The notes beneath the pieces are model-generated. The model did not search any database. It was not told the origin of the DNA and saw nothing but the letters and a program-made list of their open reading frames with translations. A program made the position numbers and the translations under genes. Of a DNA stretch of 45,587 nucleotides, positions 41,800 to 45,587 are shown piece after piece (position 1 is the stretch's first letter; the number at the start of each line of letters is the position of its first letter). Where the stretch lies: NCBI GenBank assembly GCA_035566895.1, contig DATMQA010000105.1:1-45587 (forward strand). Direction: 5' to 3'. Source of the stretch: DATMQA01 sp035566895 (GTDB lineage Bacteria; Verrucomicrobiota; Verrucomicrobiia; Limisphaerales; UBA8199).

Positions 41800-41977
41800 A
41801 AATGAACACGAATTAGGGAACTATTCCCGCTGCAGATGCCTGAAATTGAGGGTAAGGCTGTTCACGGGCGCACCGGCGATGTGAAATGCTTCGTTCTTGC
41901 ACAGCAGTTTCAAGTTTTCGTCTCAATCTTAAATGGTATTGTGTTCCCGTTCGTGTCCGTTCGTGTCCATTCGTGGT
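41785..41977. repeat. inverted-repeat element, AATGAACACG type
   Basis: About 193 bp. Left end ACCACGAATAGACACAAATG faces right end GTGTCCATTCGTGGT at 41962-41976. Arms have 10-bp units (AATAGACACA, AATGAACACG; right CGTTCGTGTC). It is the same architecture as the element at 37966-38118, with the G/C-for-A change of the unit, and an unrelated interior. It sits inside the BMC operon between the aldolase and TIM-barrel genes. Confidence 0.85.
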
Positions 41978-43033
41978 TCACTTTGTTTGCGACAGAATCT
42001 GCTCGGTGATGGCCTGCACCAACGCCTCGGCCTCAGGGTCCGGCGCCGCGGATGAGGCTCCTGGCGCCGCGGCATTGCCGCTGATCGCGCAGGTCACGCC
42101 CGGCCGCCAGCCTTCATTGTCGCACAACTCGCATTCCTTTAGGCCAAAACGGGGGTCGGGAATGCCCAGGCTCTGCTTGATCTTGAGCAGGTCCTGGAGT
42201 TGTGTGGCGGTCATGGTGTTGATCGGCTTGCCCAGTTGGGAAGCCACCAGCACCGTGCGGCAGTAGGCCTCCAGGATTTCCATTTTGAAGTAGGCGTCTT
42301 CGACGTTGTTGTGGCTCCAGGCGACCACGCCGTGGTTGGCCATTAAGATGGTGTTGTGCTTGTCAACGAGATCGGCCACCAGTTCGCCCATCTCGGGCGT
42401 GCCAGGCGTGCGATACGGCGCAATGGCGACCGAGGCGAAGACTTCGTACTCGGGAATCATGCACGTGGGCGGCTGGACACCGGCGACGGCGAAGCCGGTG
42501 CTGTAGGGCGGATGACAATGCACCGTGGCCACGGCGCGCGGCTGGCGTTTCATAATCTGCAGGTGCATGAGGATCTCGCTGGTGCGCTTCTTCCCGCCGC
42601 ACATTTGGTTGCCTTCGAGGTCCACGAAGCACATGTCCTCGGGTTTCATGAACCCTTTCGAAACCAGCGTCGGCGTGCAGAGCGCCAGGTCTTCGCTCAC
42701 CCGCACGGCGATGTTTCCGCCGTTACCATCAACATATGCCCGCTGCCACATCCGCCGGCCCACCTCGCAAATCTGATGCTTCAGCTCCGTGATCTCAGGC
42801 GAATTGAAAAACGCATCGATTTCTTCTTTCGAGCTTTTGGACGTTGCTGGTTTTCCCGGGCTGGCGCCGTTGCTCTTTTCCTGGGCGAGGAGCTTATAGG
42901 CGCCGGCGCCCTCCTGCTCGCGCAGAAAATCTTTGGCGGATGGCGTCAGAAGCGCGTCCGGCGGCAAGGTTCGAACATCCTTGCCGTGGCGCAGCATTTC
43001 TTCCAAATCTCGCACGCTGATGACCTGTTTCAT
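41978..43033 (-). CDS. class II aldolase/adducin family protein of the BMC (deoxysugar-phosphate aldolase)
   Basis: 351 residues. Zinc-dependent aldolase core at about 85-290: GNGGNIAVRVSEDLALCTPT, the ligand motif HCHPP and the later NHGVV, with E in EYEVFA. In PVM-type BMCs this enzyme cleaves fuculose/rhamnulose 1-phosphate to lactaldehyde and DHAP (family knowledge). The first 40 residues (SVRDLEEMLRHG, LTPSAKDFLRE) recur at the ends of other BMC cargo proteins. A disordered Ala-rich linker and the C-terminal helix EAEALVQAITEQILSQ resemble an encapsulation peptide. The start overlaps the BMC-P stop by four bases. Confidence 0.9.
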   Translation of the reverse strand: MKQVISVRDLEEMLRHGKDVRTLPPDALLTPSAKDFLREQEGAGAYKLLAQEKSNGASPGKPATSKSSKEEIDAFFNSPEITELKHQICEVGRRMWQRAYVDGNGGNIAVRVSEDLALCTPTLVSKGFMKPEDMCFVDLEGNQMCGGKKRTSEILMHLQIMKRQPRAVATVHCHPPYSTGFAVAGVQPPTCMIPEYEVFASVAIAPYRTPGTPEMGELVADLVDKHNTILMANHGVVAWSHNNVEDAYFKMEILEAYCRTVLVASQLGKPINTMTATQLQDLLKIKQSLGIPDPRFGLKECELCDNEGWRPGVTCAISGNAAAPGASSAAPDPEAEALVQAITEQILSQTK

Positions 43034-43335
43034 TGGATTAGGGGATGGTAAAAGATTTCATCGGCCAGCGCCGCATTGATGGCATCGATCGGCGTCGGTG
43101 CGTCAAAGGGGCAAGCCGCTTCGCGGCCTTCGACAAATCCGATCGTTTGCCCAATGCCGCCGCCCAGGTCGTCATAAACGACCAGGCTAGGCTCGGTGCT
43201 CATGCCGGGCGGGGTTTGCGAACCGCGCTGAAAATGCTCGCGCGTGAACGGCGAGACAATCAACCAGCGCGCGCCAGCCAGCGCGGGAACGGTGGCGCCG
43301 AGGGTCACGCGACCTATGACGGTTCCGAGTCTCAT
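43030..43335 (-). CDS. BMC-P pentameric shell vertex protein (EutN/CcmL family), paralogue A
   Basis: 101 residues, pfam EutN_CcmL type, caps the vertices of the microcompartment. Visible are the start MRLGTVIGRVTLGATVPALA, LVVYDDLGGGIGQTIGFVEG and the C-terminal PTPIDAINAALADEI. GGAG lies 10 bases before the ATG. The stop overlaps the aldolase start by four bases. A hairpin repeat lies in the 124-bp gap to the next BMC-P gene. Confidence 0.92.
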   Translation of the reverse strand: MRLGTVIGRVTLGATVPALAGARWLIVSPFTREHFQRGSQTPPGMSTEPSLVVYDDLGGGIGQTIGFVEGREAACPFDAPTPIDAINAALADEIFYHPLIQ

Positions 43336-43380
43336 TCGCTGTAAACTCCGAACTCCGTACTCCGAAATTCCGAATCCGAT

Positions 43381-43415
43381 TTGGCAGAATGATTATAGCA
43401 AAATGATTCTGCCAA
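43381..43415. repeat. GGCAGAATGATT repeat C, hairpin
   Basis: TTGGCAGAAT at 43381-43390 pairs perfectly with ATTCTGCCAA at 43406-43415, with 15 bases between. It is related to the clusters at 34.5 and 35.1 kb. It lies in the gap between two BMC-P genes of the same operon. Upstream at 43345-43380 are short CTCCGAA/ACTCCG direct repeats. Confidence 0.8.
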
Positions 43416-43459
43416 AATCATCCTGGCTTTCGGGGATCGGGCTTCGGTTTTCGGCCTTC

Positions 43460-43738
43460 TCATACCGGCACCCCGGGTTCTTTCTCATCCACGATTCCCA
43501 CGATCATCCACCGGGCCGGGCTCTTGTCGTCGCCGACCGCCTTGCGTGTGGCCATGCCGTCAGACGAAATGATGACGCGCTGATGCAGGGCCGCCCCCTG
43601 GGCATCGATGGCGACTTGCGGCGCGCCTTCCGGTTCGCCGGCGTTGTTGATAGGCTGGCAAATAATCAAGCGCCAGCCCTCGAAGCTTGGATGCTTCCGG
43701 GTCGCCACAACGTTGCCTTCGACGCGTGCCAGGAGCAT
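43460..43738 (-). CDS. BMC-P pentameric shell vertex protein (EutN/CcmL family), paralogue B
   Basis: 92 residues. It starts MLLARVEGNVVATRKHPSFE with the family pattern hPsfegw, then LIICQPINNAGEPEGAPQVA and ends WMIVGIVDEKEPGVPV. It begins three bases after the stop of the aldehyde dehydrogenase gene, so it is coupled with it. Carrying several BMC-P paralogues is typical of PVM loci. Confidence 0.92.
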   Translation of the reverse strand: MLLARVEGNVVATRKHPSFEGWRLIICQPINNAGEPEGAPQVAIDAQGAALHQRVIISSDGMATRKAVGDDKSPARWMIVGIVDEKEPGVPV

Positions 43739-43741
43739 GAT

Positions 43742-45247
43742 TCAGTAAATCCTGAGGTTATCGACCATCACACAACGCCGCACGCGGCAGAAGGTTTTGG
43801 GATTCGTCACGCCTTCGCCCGTGGGCGTGGCGATCGAATAGCTGAGATAGCCTTCGCCACCCAGGCCCAGGCCGCTCATGCACGGGCCGTTCTTAATGAA
43901 GAGCGTGGTATCGAGCGCGCGCGCCATAGCAGTCATGTGCTCGACGTCATGCGAATGAATGATCGAGGTGTGTTTGTAATTATGCTCAGCGGCCAGCGCG
44001 TTTTGAATGCCTTCCTCGATGCTCTTCACCCGCACGATCGGCAGGAACGGCATCATCTGCTCTTCCTTCACAAAGACGTGGTCCTTGTCCGTCTCGGCGA
44101 AAAGCAGCTCCGTCTTTTCCGGCACGGTGACGCCGGCGGCTTTAGCCAGCACCGGCGCGTCCTTGCCAATCAGCGTCTTATTGATGACCGGCTCCGGGCA
44201 ACCGGCGCCATGACCTTCTTTGAAGGTGAAGGCTTCTTTTGTGAGCTTCTCCAGTTGCGGCCCGTTCAAGCGCACCGCGCCGGCCTTTTCCATCTGGGCC
44301 ATTAGTTCATCAGCGACGCTGTCCAAAACGAACACCTCTTTCTCTCCGATGCAAAGCAGGTTGTTATCATAAGCCGCGCCCTGGATGAGAGCTCGGGCAG
44401 CGCGTTTCATGCAGGCGGTATCATCGACGAGCACCGGCGGGTTGCCCGGCCCGGCACAGATCGCGCGTTTGCCGGTCTGCATCGCGGCCTTGACCACGCC
44501 CGGGCCACCGGTGACGCACAGCAGGCGGACCGATTCATGGCTGCAGATGGCCTTGAAGGAATCGAACGTCGGCTGCTCGACAATGGTCACCACGTTCGCG
44601 ATGCCAAGTTCGCGCTCGATGGCTTGGTTGTATTCGCGCACGGCCAAGGCGGCGCACCTGGCCGCCGACGGATGCGCGTTGAAGACCACCGCGTTACCGG
44701 CGGCGACGATATTCACGATATTGCCGCTGAGCGTCGGCACCGAGTGCGTTGAAGGAGTTACCGCGGCAACCACTCCGAACGGGGTGTACTCCTCCAGGGT
44801 GATGCCGTGGTCCCCACTGCGCCCGTAGGGGTTGAGCCACTCCACGCCGGGGACCAATTTGATGATCTTGAGTTTCTCGATCTTGTGGTCGAGCCGGCCG
44901 ATTTTGGTCTCCTCGAGCTCGATTCGGCCCCACTCGACGGCATTGGCCTCCGCCATCGCTTTGACGAGCTCGACCACCTTCGCGCGACCAGCGATACCTT
45001 TCTTCTGCAGTTGGAGAAAACCCGCCTGCGCGGCGGCGCAGGCCTCACTGGCATCCTGGAACACGCCAAATTTTCCTTTGCCGGTCGCGGGGCTGCCGCC
45101 GGCGACCTGACCGTTTCCGCCGCAGCCGCAGGCAGTGGCGGATGGGGCAGGGAAGGGCGCCGAGGCCGGAGACGAGGCCGCCTGACCCAGGCGGCCGAGC
45201 ACTTCGGCAACGACGTCGCGAATCAGCGTTTCATTGACAACACTCAT
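43742..45247 (-). CDS. CoA-acylating aldehyde dehydrogenase of the BMC (PduP/EutE-like)
   Basis: 501 residues. Oxidises lactaldehyde or propionaldehyde to the acyl-CoA with NAD+ in the compartment lumen. Residues 1-20 (VNETLIRDVVAEVLGRLG) form an amphipathic encapsulation helix, followed by an Ala/Pro/Gly linker with CGCGGNG. The catalytic domain shows YTPFGVVAAVTPSTHSVPT, VTGGPGVVKAAMQTGKRA, the active-site cysteine in YDNNLLCIGEKEVF and KNGPCMSGLGLGGEG. It is flanked by BMC-P genes on both sides and has no strong ribosome site. Confidence 0.94.
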   Translation of the reverse strand: MSVVNETLIRDVVAEVLGRLGQAASSPASAPFPAPSATACGCGGNGQVAGGSPATGKGKFGVFQDASEACAAAQAGFLQLQKKGIAGRAKVVELVKAMAEANAVEWGRIELEETKIGRLDHKIEKLKIIKLVPGVEWLNPYGRSGDHGITLEEYTPFGVVAAVTPSTHSVPTLSGNIVNIVAAGNAVVFNAHPSAARCAALAVREYNQAIERELGIANVVTIVEQPTFDSFKAICSHESVRLLCVTGGPGVVKAAMQTGKRAICAGPGNPPVLVDDTACMKRAARALIQGAAYDNNLLCIGEKEVFVLDSVADELMAQMEKAGAVRLNGPQLEKLTKEAFTFKEGHGAGCPEPVINKTLIGKDAPVLAKAAGVTVPEKTELLFAETDKDHVFVKEEQMMPFLPIVRVKSIEEGIQNALAAEHNYKHTSIIHSHDVEHMTAMARALDTTLFIKNGPCMSGLGLGGEGYLSYSIATPTGEGVTNPKTFCRVRRCVMVDNLRIY

Positions 45248-45319
45248 AGAACCGGGTGGGCTAATGGAATTTCGCGTTGCGCCTTCATTCGCAGGGAGGA
45301 TTTAGTTTCACGCCTTAAC

Positions 45320-45587
45320 CTATTGCTTCGCATTATAGATTTGTTTTCCCAGCACATCGACCACATCCACGATGCCAATAATGACGGCATCGACCGGGGC
45401 GTCCTTGAGATTGGGGGCGAGACGAGCGGAGCTGCCCTGACAGAACAGAACCAATTCTCCAATTCCCGCGCCGACGCTGTCCACGGCGATGATGGTGTTT
45501 GTGCCGGGGCGGAACCGGGTTGGCTCTTTCTCGTCCACCAATTGCGGGCGCACCAGCAGCAGCTTTCGGCCGCTCATGGAGGGGTCC
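45320..45587 (-). CDS. BMC-P pentameric shell vertex protein (EutN/CcmL family), paralogue C (N-terminus outside window)
   Basis: At least 88 residues. It reads D-P-S-M-S-G-R-K-L-L-L-V from the right edge. The family pattern before RKLLLV is (H/D)PSL.G, so the ATG at 45577 is internal and about 15 residues are missing. Family features are VDSVGAGIGELVLFCQGSSA and DAVIIGIVDVVDV. It lies 72 bp upstream of the aldehyde dehydrogenase gene. It is the third BMC-P paralogue, as expected for a PVM locus. Confidence 0.9.
   Translation of the reverse strand, partial: DPSMSGRKLLLVRPQLVDEKEPTRFRPGTNTIIAVDSVGAGIGELVLFCQGSSARLAPNLKDAPVDAVIIGIVDVVDVLGKQIYNAKQ

Noticed and set aside
45320..45577. ATG at 45577 as the true start of the right-edge BMC-P gene
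   Set aside because: The frame continues to the edge with D-P-S before it, matching the conserved N-terminal pattern; the gene is truncated by the window.

Overview
The window reads as a chromosomal piece of a high-GC, soil-type bacterium of the Planctomycetes-Verrucomicrobia group, most likely a Pedosphaera/Limisphaerales-like verrucomicrobium. This is an inference. It rests on a partial bacterial microcompartment (BMC) operon of the Planctomycetes-Verrucomicrobia type, a GxxExxY protein, a GH172 (DUF2961) enzyme, a pyruvate:ferredoxin oxidoreductase next to a DHOD-like protein, and many short palindromic and tandem repeats between genes. No rRNA, tRNA, CRISPR array or complete insertion sequence was seen.

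Layout. 1-4 kb: the tail of an NtrC-type sigma-54 activator, an NDUFA9-like SDR protein and an M3 peptidase. 4-9.2 kb: an assimilatory sulfate reduction operon on the minus strand (cysI, cysH, cysD, cysN/C fusion), with proA just upstream. 10.6-15 kb: an orphan sugar-binding lipoprotein, a GH172 enzyme and a secreted beta-propeller. 15.1-22.7 kb: a minus-strand operon of ADP-forming acetyl-CoA synthetase-GNAT fusion, NifJ and DHOD-like protein (pyruvate to acetyl-CoA to acetate plus ATP). 23-24.3 kb: an RlmI-like methyltransferase. 24.3-25.85 kb: a gene-poor stretch with four unrelated short tandem arrays and degraded reading frames.

25.85-30.04 kb is the most striking part. Nine small unrelated plus-strand genes are separated by eight imperfect palindromes of about 89-127 bp. 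Each starts with an AAC-type box and ends with a GTT-type box just before the next start codon, and most have unpaired bases on the left arm in the same register. These are the marks of integron attC sites. No integron integrase is visible, so this looks like a cluster of attC sites lacking an integrase (CALIN) or the far end of a larger chromosomal integron. Most cassette products look exported, and five are predicted lipoproteins. A reversed GNAT gene and a possibly truncated last cassette mark the right edge.

31.1-34.5 kb: aroE, an 18-unit heptamer array, a prepilin peptidase with a large insertion, and aroC. 34.7-38 kb: a GxxExxY gene bracketed by repeats, then lutABC (L-lactate to pyruvate). 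37.8-40.4 kb: sterol desaturase family, a small membrane-anchored protein and a diacylglycerol kinase family protein. 40.5-45.6 kb: the BMC operon, minus strand: BMC-P (cut by the window edge), CoA-acylating aldehyde dehydrogenase, two more BMC-P, class II aldolase, and a TIM-barrel-like protein with a possible encapsulation tail. The BMC-H shell genes are not in view and should lie beyond the right edge.

How it fits together (inference): the aldolase would cleave a deoxysugar phosphate from fucose or rhamnose to lactaldehyde, which the aldehyde dehydrogenase oxidises inside the shell. LutABC could recover lactate as pyruvate, and NifJ plus the ADP-forming synthetase could turn pyruvate into acetate and ATP. 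The GH172 enzyme and sugar-binding protein fit a saccharide-degrading lifestyle.
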